64,000 bases of DNA from Allobranchiibius huperziae (GTDB taxonomy: Bacteria; Actinomycetota; Actinomycetes; Actinomycetales; Dermatophilaceae), in NCBI RefSeq assembly GCF_013410455.1, contig NZ_JACCFW010000001.1, positions 3,488,929-3,552,928 on the forward strand. The letters run 5' to 3'. Shown here piece by piece: positions 1-8,334 of this stretch (within the stretch, counting starts at the first letter, position 1; each line of letters starts with the position of its first letter). Both the position numbers and the translations under genes were made by a program. A model generated the notes under the pieces. It saw only the letters and a list, made by a program, of their open reading frames with translations, searched no databases and was not told where the DNA came from.

Positions 1-649
1 TGGCGAACTGCGGGCCCTTCTCCGGTGAGTGGCGGGCCGAACAGGCCAGCCGGAGGGGTCCTGGTTCTCGCGCTCGCGGGGCCGCCGGGATCTGGTCGGC
101 ACGCAGCCTGGTGTCGAAGAACAGCAACGGGTCCCGCGAGTCGCGGGCATAGGTGTCGAACGCGGCCCAGCCGTTGCACTGCAGCCCGGCCGATCGGCGT
201 ACGAGCGCCCGCTCGGCTCGCGCCACCCGCACCGCGCCCAGCCGGATGCGGGCCGCGGCGATGCGTGAGCCGGCCGCTCGCACGAGGTAGTCGGTGCGCG
301 CCGACACCGGCACTTCGCTCACCAGCACCACCGGTGCGGGCTGGCCCGAGAGCCATTCCCGCCCCGGCTCCAGGCTCGCGAGGACGACGTCGGGCGCCAG
401 CCGGGCCAGCTCGGTCGGGGCGTCATCGGTCAGCAGCAGGTCGCAGGGCAGCTGCGACGGCGTGCTCCATACCGACCCGAGGTTGTGCGGCCCGGCACCG
501 TCGTCCGGCTCACCGCGGGTGAGGAGGGTGATGCGGCCCGGCCAGTGGGCGGCGTACGCCTGCAGACCAGCGATCAGCTTGACCGGCAGCAGCAGGCCGC
601 CGTCCGCGCGCACCGGCCACCCGCCGTTCGGCACGATCACCAGGTGCAT
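1..649 (-). CDS. Glycosyltransferase (GT4-like), N-terminal part, cut by window edge
   Basis: An open frame of 216 codons without a stop runs leftward off the window. It starts at ATG 649-647, preceded by GAGG about 8 bases upstream. The protein opens MHLVIVPNGGWPVRADGG and later reads RSAGLQCNGWAAFD, a pattern seen at the end of the N-terminal Rossmann domain of many GT4 sugar transferases. Near the edge it reads RLACSARHSPEKG, like the VGRL..EKG segment that opens the C-terminal donor-binding domain. The catalytic half lies outside the window. It is divergent from the acyltransferase at 746 and fits the glycan locus. Donor and acceptor sugars cannot be read from this half. Confidence 0.75.
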   Translation of the reverse strand, partial: MHLVIVPNGGWPVRADGGLLLPVKLIAGLQAYAAHWPGRITLLTRGEPDDGAGPHNLGSVWSTPSQLPCDLLLTDDAPTELARLAPDVVLASLEPGREWLSGQPAPVVLVSEVPVSARTDYLVRAAGSRIAAARIRLGAVRVARAERALVRRSAGLQCNGWAAFDTYARDSRDPLLFFDTRLRADQIPAAPRAREPGPLRLACSARHSPEKGPQFA

Positions 650-731
650 CTCGTCCTCGGGGCTCGTCGTGTCGGACCGGGTGCCCCATTGTCACCCGTT
701 GCTTAACACCGTCGCGGTCTCGCCACGCCCG

Positions 732-737
732 TATAGT
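732..737 (+). promoter_or_regulatory. -10 box TATAGT of leaderless acyltransferase gene
   Basis: TATAGT ends 8 bases before GTG 746, so transcription should begin at or next to the start codon. No Shine-Dalgarno sequence is present and no good -35 box is visible. Confidence 0.55.
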
Positions 738-745
738 CCGGGCAC

Positions 746-1837
746 GTGGCACGTCTCGCAGACCCGCTGCGCGGTCGGGACAATGCGCTGAACTTCCTTC
801 GCCTCCTGCTCGCGATCGCGGTCATCGTCGACCACAGCGTCCCGCTCTCCGGGCTGTCCAGTCCGCGCCGCGGGCCGCTCAGCGACGTGGCCGTCGACGG
901 GTTCTTCGTGCTGTCGGGATATCTGGTGAGCGGCAGCAGGGTGCGGATGTCCGGCCCGCGCTACACCTGGCATCGCGCGCTGCGGATCCTGCCCGGCCTG
1001 TGGGTGTGCCTGCTGGTGACCGGTCTGGTGATCGCACCCCTCGCGACATTGCGCACCCACGAGCAGTGGAGTGTCGAGCTCGCGCTGCGATACGTCGCCC
1101 AGAACGCCACGCTCTACTCGATGCCCGACACGATGGGCCACACGCTCGCTCACGTACCGCTGCCCAGCGCATGGAACGGCTCGCTGTGGACACTCTGGTA
1201 CGAGTCCCTCGGTTACCTGGCGGCGGGTCTGCTGCTGTGGCCCTCGTTCGTACGCCGCCACGCGGCGCCGATCCTGGTGACCGTCGCGGTCGCGGCCGCG
1301 CTCGTCGTCTACCTCGCGCACGGCCCGCTCTTCGTCACCACCAACCACTATCGAGAGGCTCCCACCCGGCTCGCGTGCTTCTTCGCGGCCGGGATGGCCC
1401 TGTGGGCGTTGCGTGACCGTCTGCCATCATCGGGCCGGCTCGCCTTGGCGGCGCTCGCGATCGGCGTACCCCTCTATGTCGCCGGCGCGCTCGACACCGG
1501 CCCGCACCCGCATGTGGCGACGTGGATGCCCGGCGGCCTGACCTGGATGTACGTGCTGCTGCCGCTCCCCCTGGGTTACCTGCTGCTGTGGCTCGGCGGG
1601 GTGCTGCCGGTGCGGCTCGGTGTCCGCAACGACATCTCCTACGGGGTCTACATCTACGCGTGGCCGATGCAGCAGCTGCTCGCGGTGTTCGGTGGCCAGC
1701 GGCTGGGTCTGACCGCGTTCACCCTGCTGGCCGTCGCGGTGACGGTGCCGATGGCGTGGCTGTCGTGGACGCTGGTGGAGAAACGCATGCTGCGGTTGAA
1801 GGACCTCGGCCGTACGCCGGCGCCGGTCGCGGCATGA
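746..1837 (+). CDS. Acyltransferase-3 family membrane protein (OafA/YrhL-like)
   Basis: A 363-residue polytopic membrane protein of the acyltransferase-3 family, which transfers acetyl or other acyl groups to sugars of surface glycans. It begins ARLADPLRGRDNALNFLRLL and continues with DHSVPLSG, matching the R-x-N-x-L-R-x-x-L-A and H-containing motifs of TM1. DGFFVLSGYLVSG and RILPGLWVC follow, both typical of the family. About ten hydrophobic segments follow and no periplasmic SGNH domain is attached. GTG 746 is supported by the -10 box 8 bases upstream. The stop overlaps the next start (ATGA), so the two genes are translationally coupled. It probably O-acylates the glycan built by the neighbouring enzymes; the acyl group is unknown. 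Confidence 0.85.
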   Translation: MARLADPLRGRDNALNFLRLLLAIAVIVDHSVPLSGLSSPRRGPLSDVAVDGFFVLSGYLVSGSRVRMSGPRYTWHRALRILPGLWVCLLVTGLVIAPLATLRTHEQWSVELALRYVAQNATLYSMPDTMGHTLAHVPLPSAWNGSLWTLWYESLGYLAAGLLLWPSFVRRHAAPILVTVAVAAALVVYLAHGPLFVTTNHYREAPTRLACFFAAGMALWALRDRLPSSGRLALAALAIGVPLYVAGALDTGPHPHVATWMPGGLTWMYVLLPLPLGYLLLWLGGVLPVRLGVRNDISYGVYIYAWPMQQLLAVFGGQRLGLTAFTLLAVAVTVPMAWLSWTLVEKRMLRLKDLGRTPAPVAA

Positions 1838-3459
1838 GTGACCCGGACTCTCCCGCGGACCGGCACACGGAGAAGCCGGTCTCGCGTCCCGCCGGCCGGG
1901 CGGAGCGGGCGGCGACCTGGCTGCAACGAGCCATCGGCGCCGGGCTGTGCCTGCTGGTGCTCGGCATCCTCGTGCACCCGCAGCTGCCGAACAACGGCTA
2001 CGACCGGTGGGTGGTGACCCTCGCGACCCTGCTGGTCGCCGCTGCCGCGTGGTTCGTGCCCCGTCGGCTGCGACCGGTGGGGACGTCCTGGAGTCCCCGC
2101 CGGTGGATGTGGGTCGGTGCGGGCACCTGGTGCGCGGGCGGGGTGCTCGCGCTGTACGAGGCGTACTTCAGCGGCTACCACGTGTCCTGGGACGCCGGGG
2201 TCGTCAAACAGGCCGCCCTGCTTCCGCGCGCCCAGTTCACCCCGTTCCTGGTGGAGTACTTCTCGCGCTATCCCAACAACGCGGCGCTGATGGCCGTCGA
2301 CCGGCTCGTGTGGCACGTGCAGCACGCCACCGGGGTGGGGTTCGACGCGTCGTACGCCCTGCTCAACGCGGCCCTCTTCATGATCGCCTCCGGACTGCTC
2401 TATCTGACCGTGCGCGTCGTACGCGGTGCGGCGTGGGCCGTGGTCGCGCTGCTGCTGATGGACTTCCTGATCGGCGTATCGGCGTGGATGAGCGTCCCGT
2501 ACACCGATCTGCTGGCCCTCTGGACTCCGATCGGTGCGGTGCTGCTGCTCATCGCCACGCTCCGGTCGAGCGGCTGGCGCGGCCCGGTCCTCGCGGCGCT
2601 CGCGGGCATCGCACTAGGCATCGGCTACCAGGTGAAGGTGACGCCGGTGGTCGGTCTGGTCGCGTTCGCGATCACCGCGCTGTTCGCCGTGGCGCGCCGG
2701 GGCCGGGTGGGCCGGGTGGTGCTGCTCGGGTCGGTCGCTGCCGCCGTCCTCGCCTTCCTCGCGGCCTCATCGCTCACCTCGACGGTGTCGGGACGGTTGA
2801 GCGGCACCGAGCCGCTGACCTCCGGTCACGCCGCCTCGCCGATGGTCTACGTGGCGCAGGGGCTGCGCGTGCAGTACATCCCCGACGACCGGGTCGACAT
2901 GATCGGCGGGTACGACGGCGCGATCGACCGCGGGACCTACGACATGACCGGCGACCAGCAGGCGAGAGTCGCGCGGTCGGCCATCTCGCGGCGGCTGCGG
3001 GAGCTCGGTCCCGGCGGGCTGGTGCGTTTCGAGGCGAACAAGATGGCGTTCAACTGGGGCGACGGCATGTTCTGGGCGCACGGCGAGGGGCACGACATGA
3101 GCCAGCCCCCGACGCGCACCGGAGCTGCCGCCCGTCCGGCGGTGGCCTGGAGCTTCCCGGGACACGGGCTCTACCGCCTGCACGTGGACCTGGCGAACAC
3201 CGTGTGGTTCAGCCTCCTGCTGCTCACCGGGCTCGGCCTGCTCCGCAGCCGGTACTCCCCGGAGGTGCTGCTCCTCGCCCTCACCGTCGTGGGGATCGCC
3301 GTTTTCGTGCTGCTCTTCCAGGGCCGTTCGCGGTATCTGATCGGGCACGTGCCTGTCCTGATCGCCCTGGCGTGCGCGCTCGCTCCGCGCCGGACTGCCC
3401 CCTCTCCGACCGCAGAACGACGGATGCAGCACGCCCGTTCGTTCGTGGGGCGCCGTTAA
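1834..3459 (+). CDS. Polytopic membrane protein, probable GT-C glycosyltransferase
   Basis: 541 residues, with a hydrophilic N-terminal 35 residues and then roughly ten to twelve transmembrane segments. An early extracytoplasmic stretch reads SGYHVSWDAGVVKQAA, with an Asp shortly after TM2-3. Acidic residues in the first outer loop are characteristic of GT-C transferases that use polyprenyl-phosphate sugars (ArnT/PMT/mannosyltransferase types). Two long soluble loops (about residues 310-420) carry an ungapped YIPDDRVDMIGGYDGAIDRG segment. ATG 1834 overlaps the previous stop by 4 bases. The position in the locus supports attachment of a lipid-linked sugar outside the membrane. A general membrane-protein label remains possible because no single diagnostic motif is decisive. 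Confidence 0.65.
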   Translation: MSDPDSPADRHTEKPVSRPAGRAERAATWLQRAIGAGLCLLVLGILVHPQLPNNGYDRWVVTLATLLVAAAAWFVPRRLRPVGTSWSPRRWMWVGAGTWCAGGVLALYEAYFSGYHVSWDAGVVKQAALLPRAQFTPFLVEYFSRYPNNAALMAVDRLVWHVQHATGVGFDASYALLNAALFMIASGLLYLTVRVVRGAAWAVVALLLMDFLIGVSAWMSVPYTDLLALWTPIGAVLLLIATLRSSGWRGPVLAALAGIALGIGYQVKVTPVVGLVAFAITALFAVARRGRVGRVVLLGSVAAAVLAFLAASSLTSTVSGRLSGTEPLTSGHAASPMVYVAQGLRVQYIPDDRVDMIGGYDGAIDRGTYDMTGDQQARVARSAISRRLRELGPGGLVRFEANKMAFNWGDGMFWAHGEGHDMSQPPTRTGAAARPAVAWSFPGHGLYRLHVDLANTVWFSLLLLTGLGLLRSRYSPEVLLLALTVVGIAVFVLLFQGRSRYLIGHVPVLIALACALAPRRTAPSPTAERRMQHARSFVGRR

Positions 3460-3513
3460 CATGGCGTCGCCGATCGGCTGGTCGGCGGCACGGGCGACGA
3501 CAAGGGACACAAC

Positions 3514-4560
3514 GTGACGAAGCGGGCCCTGATCCTCGGGATCACCGGGCAGGACGGGTCCTACCTCGCGGAGTTCCTGCTCGGCAAGGGGTACGAGGTG
3601 CACGGCATCATCCGCCGGGCCTCGACCTTCAACACCCACCGGATCGACCACCTCTACCAGGACCCGCACGAGGATGCGCCGCGGATGATCCTGCACTACG
3701 GCGAGCTGTCCGACGGGGTGCGGCTGTTGCGGCTGCTCTACGACATCCAGCCCGACGAGGTCTACAACCTCGCGGCCCAGTCGCACGTGCGGGTCAGTTT
3801 CGACGAACCGGTCTTCACCGGCGACGTCACCGGCCTGGGCGCCTCCCGCCTGCTCGAGGCAGTTCGTATGAGTGGGGTGCATTGCCGCTACTACCAGGCC
3901 TCCACCTCCGAGCTGTACGGCGCGACGCCGCCCCCGCAGGACGAGGACACCCCCTTCCACCCGCGATCGCCGTACGGCGCGGCGAAGCTCTACGCGTACT
4001 GGATGACGCGCAACTACCGCGAGGCCTACGACATGTACGCCGTCAACGGGATCCTCTTCAACCACGAGTCGCCGCGCCGGGGCGAGACGTTCGTGACGCG
4101 CAAGATCACCCGGGCCGTCGCGCGGATCAAGGCGGGCACCGAGCACGAGGTCTACCTGGGCAACCTCGACGCGATCCGCGACTGGGGTTACGCACCGGAG
4201 TTCGTCGAGGGCATGTGGCGGATGCTGCAGGCCGACACCCCCGAGGACTACGTGCTGGCGACCGGGCAGCCCTGCAGCGTGCAGGAATTCGTGCAGAAGG
4301 CGTTCGAGCACGCCGGGCTGGACTGGCAGGATCACGTGCGGTTCGACGAGCGTTACCTGCGACCCTCCGAGGTCGACGCCCTGGTCGGTGACCCCGGCAA
4401 GGCCGAGCGCGAACTCGGTTGGAAGGCGCGCGTGCACTCCGGCGAGCTGGCTCGAATCATGGTCGACGCGGACATCGCAGCGCTGGCGCACGAGGGCGGC
4501 GCGTGGATCGACCAGGCGGTCGTGCCGCAGTGGCCGACGCTGCGGTCCGTGACTCCGTGA
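3514..4560 (+). CDS. gmd: GDP-mannose 4,6-dehydratase
   Basis: 348 residues, the usual length for Gmd, an extended SDR that converts GDP-D-mannose to GDP-4-keto-6-deoxymannose, the first step towards GDP-L-fucose, GDP-rhamnose and related sugars. The N-terminal NADP-binding motif is [12 protein letters not shown] (residues 9-20). [13 protein letters not shown] and YNLAAQSHV follow. The catalytic STSELYG and [12 protein letters not shown] (Tyr-x-x-x-Lys) are intact, as is [20 protein letters not shown] near the substrate pocket. GTG 3514 is preceded by AAGGGA 6-7 bases upstream. A 54-base gap separates it from the upstream membrane gene. The GDP-fucose synthase-like gene directly downstream points to fucose as the product. 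Confidence 0.95.
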   Translation: MTKRALILGITGQDGSYLAEFLLGKGYEVHGIIRRASTFNTHRIDHLYQDPHEDAPRMILHYGELSDGVRLLRLLYDIQPDEVYNLAAQSHVRVSFDEPVFTGDVTGLGASRLLEAVRMSGVHCRYYQASTSELYGATPPPQDEDTPFHPRSPYGAAKLYAYWMTRNYREAYDMYAVNGILFNHESPRRGETFVTRKITRAVARIKAGTEHEVYLGNLDAIRDWGYAPEFVEGMWRMLQADTPEDYVLATGQPCSVQEFVQKAFEHAGLDWQDHVRFDERYLRPSEVDALVGDPGKAERELGWKARVHSGELARIMVDADIAALAHEGGAWIDQAVVPQWPTLRSVTP

Positions 4561-4583
4561 GCAGAACAGGGAATGGTGACGCT

Positions 4584-5546
4584 GTGACGTCCGCTGTCAC
4601 ACGGACCGATCTGCGCGGGGCGCGCATCGTGGTCACCGGTGGACACGGATTCCTGGGCGGACACGTCAGCGACGTGCTGCGCGAACGCGGCGCCGACGTC
4701 GTGGCCCTCGGCTCGGCCGACTACGACCTGCGTGAACAGTCAGCCGTACGAGCCCTCTACGCCGACCTCGCGCCGGACCAGGTGGTGCACGTCGCCGCTG
4801 CGGTCGGCGGCATCGGAGCGAACGTCGCCAACCCCGGCCGCTTCCTCTACGAGAACGCGGTGATGGGTCTGATGCTGCTGGAGGAGGGTCGGCGCGCCGG
4901 ACTGGGCAAGTTCGTGCTGGCGTCGACCACCTGCACCTACGCGACCGATGCTCCGCTGCCGCTGCGGGAGGATGACATCTGGTCGGGGCCGCCCGCCCCT
5001 GCAACGGGCGCGTACGGGATGGCCAAACGACTGTTGCACGAGGCATGTGAGACCTATCACCGCCAGTACGACGTGGACTCCGCGGTGCTCGTGCTGTCCA
5101 ACCTCTACGGCCCGCGCGACCACTTCGACGGGCAGGGCACTCATGTGCTCCCGGCGCTGATCCGGCGGTACGCCGACGCGGTCCGCGAGGACACGGCGTA
5201 CGTGAGCAACTGGGGCAGTGGCCGCGCCACGCGGGAGTTCCTGCACGTGCGTGACGGGGCGCGGGCGGTGGCGCTGGCGTGCGAGACGCCGGTGGGTCCG
5301 GCGCCGATCAACGTCGGCACGGGGATCGAGACCTCCATCGCCGAGCTCGCCGCACTGGTGCAGGACGCAGTCGGGTACACCGGCGAAGTGCGTTGGGACA
5401 CCAGCAAACCCGAGGGCCAGCCGACGCGGTACAGCGACGTGACCCGTGCCCGCGAGCTGCTCGGCTTCAGCGCGCGGGTGCCGCTGGCGGACGGCGTACG
5501 GGAGACCGTCGACTGGTTCCTCGCTCAGCAGCCCGTGGAGGTCTGA
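4584..5546 (+). CDS. fcl: GDP-L-fucose synthase-like NAD(P)-dependent epimerase/reductase
   Basis: 320 residues from GTG 4584, chosen because VTSAVTRTDLRGARIVVTGG puts the nucleotide motif TGGHGFLG at the usual distance from the start and an AGGGA lies about 11 bases upstream. The enzyme class epimerises and reduces GDP-4-keto-6-deoxymannose to GDP-L-fucose. HVAAAVGGIGANVANP, ASTTCTYATDAPLPLREDD and GAYGMAKRLLHEAC (Tyr-x-x-x-Lys) correspond to the GMER/Fcl pattern; VLSNLYGPRDHFD also matches. It lies 23 bases after gmd and is followed after one base by a fucosyltransferase-like gene. A related reductase yielding another 6-deoxy sugar is the main alternative. Confidence 0.85.
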   Translation: MTSAVTRTDLRGARIVVTGGHGFLGGHVSDVLRERGADVVALGSADYDLREQSAVRALYADLAPDQVVHVAAAVGGIGANVANPGRFLYENAVMGLMLLEEGRRAGLGKFVLASTTCTYATDAPLPLREDDIWSGPPAPATGAYGMAKRLLHEACETYHRQYDVDSAVLVLSNLYGPRDHFDGQGTHVLPALIRRYADAVREDTAYVSNWGSGRATREFLHVRDGARAVALACETPVGPAPINVGTGIETSIAELAALVQDAVGYTGEVRWDTSKPEGQPTRYSDVTRARELLGFSARVPLADGVRETVDWFLAQQPVEV

Positions 5547-5547
5547 G

Positions 5548-6423
5548 ATGGCGATCGCCCGCCCGGGCGACGGGATCCAGGGGGCTCTTCTCGGCCCGCT
5601 GAAGAGCAGGGCGTTCGGGCTGCTGCGCCGCGGCGACCGCGACGTCATGTGGACCATCCCCGGCCTGGGGCTCGGCAACTTCCTCTATCAGTGGCTGTGG
5701 GCGCACGCCGGCCAGCAGCAGGGGCTGGACCGTCGGGTGCTGGAGCAACCGGAGATGCGCGAGTGGTACGACGTGTTCCCCGGGGTGCGGGAGCGGCTCA
5801 TCGTCCCGCGCTCGCAGGTGCGGATGACCGATCGGCGTACCGCCGGCAGCTACAGCGTCTTCGCCGACAACAGCCCGGGCGAGATCGACGCCTTCGCCCG
5901 CGACCTGCTGCTCACGGCGCCGGTCTTCGCCGACGCGCTGCCGCCGACGAGCGCTCCCGCCGACGTTGTGCTGCACATCCGCCGCGGCAGCTACTACACC
6001 GATGAGTCGTTGCGGCGCTACTACGGGATGGATGTGCCCGGATACCTGCGGGTGGCACTCGAGGGCAGCACGCGGCAGGACGGCCCGATCGAACGCATCA
6101 CGGTATTGTCCAACGACCAGGCGTGGTGTCGCGACCAGCTCGGCTGGCTGGGCGAATTCGCCGGCACCGTGCGCCACGGCGACCCCTCGGCCTCGGCGGC
6201 GGAGGACTTCCGTGATCTTGCGCTGGCGCGACGCAGCGTGCTCGGCAACTCCACGTTCGCCTACTGGGCGGGGTACCTGTCCAACGTGATCCACGGTGAC
6301 AACCACGCCCAGGTGTGGGCGCCGCTCTTCCACATCCGCGAGCCGAAATGGCAGGCCGTGCAACTGGATCCGCGGTGGAGCATCGTCGCGGACATCCCTG
6401 GCGGGTGGGAGGAGAAGGCGTGA
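5548..6423 (+). CDS. GT11-like alpha-1,2-fucosyltransferase
   Basis: 291 residues. GT11 enzymes transfer L-fucose from GDP-fucose to a galactosyl acceptor. The signature H-x-R-R-x-D-Y appears as LHIRRGSYYTDE (about residue 145), with Ser replacing the usual Asp. The second conserved block reads ITVLSNDQAWCRDQL. The third, DLALARRSVLGNSTFAYWAG, matches the family pattern with ANSTFSWWAA. The N-terminal GLGLGNFLYQWLWA corresponds to the glycine-rich GxGNQMFQ segment. It immediately follows the two GDP-fucose genes (ATG one base after the stop), and the next GTG overlaps its stop. The acceptor is unknown. The Ser-for-Asp change in motif I should be kept in mind when assigning activity. Confidence 0.75.
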   Translation: MAIARPGDGIQGALLGPLKSRAFGLLRRGDRDVMWTIPGLGLGNFLYQWLWAHAGQQQGLDRRVLEQPEMREWYDVFPGVRERLIVPRSQVRMTDRRTAGSYSVFADNSPGEIDAFARDLLLTAPVFADALPPTSAPADVVLHIRRGSYYTDESLRRYYGMDVPGYLRVALEGSTRQDGPIERITVLSNDQAWCRDQLGWLGEFAGTVRHGDPSASAAEDFRDLALARRSVLGNSTFAYWAGYLSNVIHGDNHAQVWAPLFHIREPKWQAVQLDPRWSIVADIPGGWEEKA

Positions 6424-7166
6424 ACGTGCTGATTCTGCTCACCGCCGCGGTGACGCCGGACCCGGCGTTCCTCGCCGGCGATGCGTCGTTCCGGATGACC
6501 CTCGCGGACCCGCAGGTGCGCGCCGGGCAGTACCGCGCCGCGGTCGATCACTGGTCCGGCGTCGCGCACGCGGTCGGTGGGCGGGTGGCCGTGGTCGAGA
6601 CCTCCGGCGCCGATCGGGGTGACGTGACCCGGCGCACCGACGTCGGGTACGTGTCGTACTCGCTGCCCGCAGGGCTGGCCTCCGGTGGCAAGGGCGCGAT
6701 CGAGGCGGCGGCGATCGACCACGCGCTGGACACCCTCGATCCCGCGCCCGACACGGTGCTGGTCAAGGTGACCGGCAGGCTGCTCGTGGAGAACGCGGCG
6801 CGGGTGATCGGCCCGGTCGGCGATGCCACGGTGCAGGTGCGGCGCAGTCTGGACCGCGCGTTCGCGGACACCCGATTCGTGGTGACGACGGTCGGCACTT
6901 GGCGCGAGCACCTGAGCGGGATGAGCGCGGAGGTCGACGACGACCGCGCACGATGGCTGGAGCGGGTCGCCGCCCAGCGCCTGATCGTCGGTGAGTACGC
7001 CGGCACCCTCACGGTGCAGCGCTTCCCGGACCCGCCGCGGTTCGTGGGTGCGTCCGGCACGACGGGGGTGAGGTACGACGGGTGGCGCGCACGCGTCGTA
7101 CCCCCTGTCGTCCAACGCAAGGCCGAAGGCGCGGTGCGCCGGCTGCTCGGCGGACGGTTGGTCTGA
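6420..7166 (+). CDS. Uncharacterised glycan-locus protein, possible GT-A-like transferase
   Basis: 248 residues from GTG 6420, overlapping the preceding stop by 4 bases. I do not recognise a named family. It opens NVLILLTAAVTPDP, then has DPQVRAGQYRAAVDHW and VAVVETSGAD. A GGKGAIEAAAIDHALD block and TVLVKVTGRLLVENA follow. The layout (short beta strands, a K/G-rich loop, then V-K-V-T-G-R-L) resembles uncharacterised proteins in other bacterial polysaccharide loci that look like nucleotide-sugar transferases of the GT-A fold. No signal peptide or membrane segment is present, so it should be cytoplasmic. Its tight fit between a fucosyltransferase and a GT4-like enzyme is the best evidence for a role in building the same glycan. 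Confidence 0.6.
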   Translation: MNVLILLTAAVTPDPAFLAGDASFRMTLADPQVRAGQYRAAVDHWSGVAHAVGGRVAVVETSGADRGDVTRRTDVGYVSYSLPAGLASGGKGAIEAAAIDHALDTLDPAPDTVLVKVTGRLLVENAARVIGPVGDATVQVRRSLDRAFADTRFVVTTVGTWREHLSGMSAEVDDDRARWLERVAAQRLIVGEYAGTLTVQRFPDPPRFVGASGTTGVRYDGWRARVVPPVVQRKAEGAVRRLLGGRLV

Positions 7167-7167
7167 G

Positions 7168-8244
7168 ATGGCGCGCAGGGCTCTGCTACTGAGTGGGGCG
7201 GACCTGGCCCGCTGGCGCCGCGAACACGCCGCGGGTGATCGGCCGGCGGCGTTGCCGTACGGCGCGGACGCTTTGGAACAGAACGGTCTTCGCGTCGACG
7301 GCGTGCAGTTGAGCGACCGGCGAGTGGCGACGAAGGCCCGCGACGTGGTCGAGCATCGACTCGGCATCCCCGTCGCACGCACGGTCAAGGGTGCGGTCAA
7401 GGTGGCTCGCGCCGAGCTGGTGATCGCGTCCCTGGAGCGCGAGGCGATCGCCATGTCCGCACTGCGGCGCGCGCACGTGCCGCCGTACCGACGGGCCCCG
7501 CTCGTCGCGCTGACCTGCTGGTTGGCCGACGACGCCCGCGGCGCCGACGAGGCGACTCGAGCACAGCTCCTTGCTCGCTTCGCGAACGTCGACGCGTTCG
7601 TCTACTGGAGCCGAAACCAGACACCGATCCTGCGCGAGCTCGGGATCGCCGAGCGCAAGCTGGTGCCCGTGGGCTTCTGCGCGGACACCGACTACTTCAC
7701 GCCGGACCCGTCCGTCCCGCAGGACATCGAGCTGCTGGCGGTCGGGCAGGACGGTGGGCGCGACTACGCGACGCTCTTCGACGCGGTCCGCGGCACGGAC
7801 CTGGTCGTCGACATCGTCTGCCCGGTGAGTTACCTGCCGCCGGACATCCCACAGGAGAACGTGCGGCTGCACGGCGTCGTCGACAGCCGCGCGTACGCCG
7901 CCATGCTGCGTCGCGCGAAGGTGGTGGTCGTACCGACCCATGAGCGCGCGTACCCCACCGGGCAGAGCGTGGCGCTGGAGGCGAGCGCGACCGGCGCCTG
8001 CGTGGTCGTGACCGGCTCGACCCCGCTGCGTGAGTACTTCACCCATGAGCAGGACGCGCTGCTGGTGGACGTGCACGATCCCGCCGACCTGCGGGCCCGG
8101 CTGCGGCAGGCGCTCGGTGACGAGGCGCTCCGCCGACGGGTGGGCGCGGGCGCCAGGGCGAACGTCACCGGCCGCTTCACCGCCGACATCATGTGGCGCG
8201 ACATCCTGACCGCGCTGCGCGACCGCGACCTCCTGCCCGCCTGA
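7168..8244 (+). CDS. Glycosyltransferase, GT4-like
   Basis: 358 residues. The C-terminal half has the GT-B donor-domain pattern: VPVGFCADTDYFTP (about residue 170), LLAVGQDGGRDYATLFDAV, NVRLHGVVDSRAYAAML, and VVVPTHERAYPTGQSVALEA with an acidic residue replacing the classical E-x7-E arrangement. TGACVVVTGSTPLREYF then marks the end of the nucleotide-binding site. The N-terminal half is less conserved. No signal peptide. ATG 7168 lies one base after the previous stop and it is the last gene of the rightward glycan operon; a long inverted repeat follows before convergent genes. Sugar specificity cannot be inferred. Confidence 0.8.
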   Translation: MARRALLLSGADLARWRREHAAGDRPAALPYGADALEQNGLRVDGVQLSDRRVATKARDVVEHRLGIPVARTVKGAVKVARAELVIASLEREAIAMSALRRAHVPPYRRAPLVALTCWLADDARGADEATRAQLLARFANVDAFVYWSRNQTPILRELGIAERKLVPVGFCADTDYFTPDPSVPQDIELLAVGQDGGRDYATLFDAVRGTDLVVDIVCPVSYLPPDIPQENVRLHGVVDSRAYAAMLRRAKVVVVPTHERAYPTGQSVALEASATGACVVVTGSTPLREYFTHEQDALLVDVHDPADLRARLRQALGDEALRRRVGAGARANVTGRFTADIMWRDILTALRDRDLLPA

Positions 8245-8258
8245 ACCCGCGCTCCGTG

Positions 8259-8322
8259 CAGGCGGGGAGGAGATGCGCGGTACACCAGGTCCGTATCAGC
8301 GCGGATCTCCTCCCGCTGTATA
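8259..8322. repeat. Palindromic repeat family B, copy 1 (between convergent genes)
   Basis: Arms GGGAGGAGAT (8265-8274) and ATCTCCTCCC (8305-8314) pair perfectly around a 30-base loop. The right arm continues as CCCGCTGTATA. A second copy with a near-identical right arm lies at 22638-22740. Sitting between convergent genes, it may act as a two-way terminator, but there is no T-tract. Confidence 0.6.
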
Positions 8323-8334
8323 CGCGCCACCCCC

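Noticed and set aside
699-737. TTGCTT as -35 for the acyltransferase promoter
   Set aside because: The spacing to TATAGT is 27 bases, far outside the functional range.
2767-4491. 574-codon open frame on the minus strand across gmd
   Set aside because: It lies antisense to strongly conserved gmd and the GT-C-like gene; its translation is Arg/Val/Asp-rich low complexity, as expected from third-position GC in the opposite strand.
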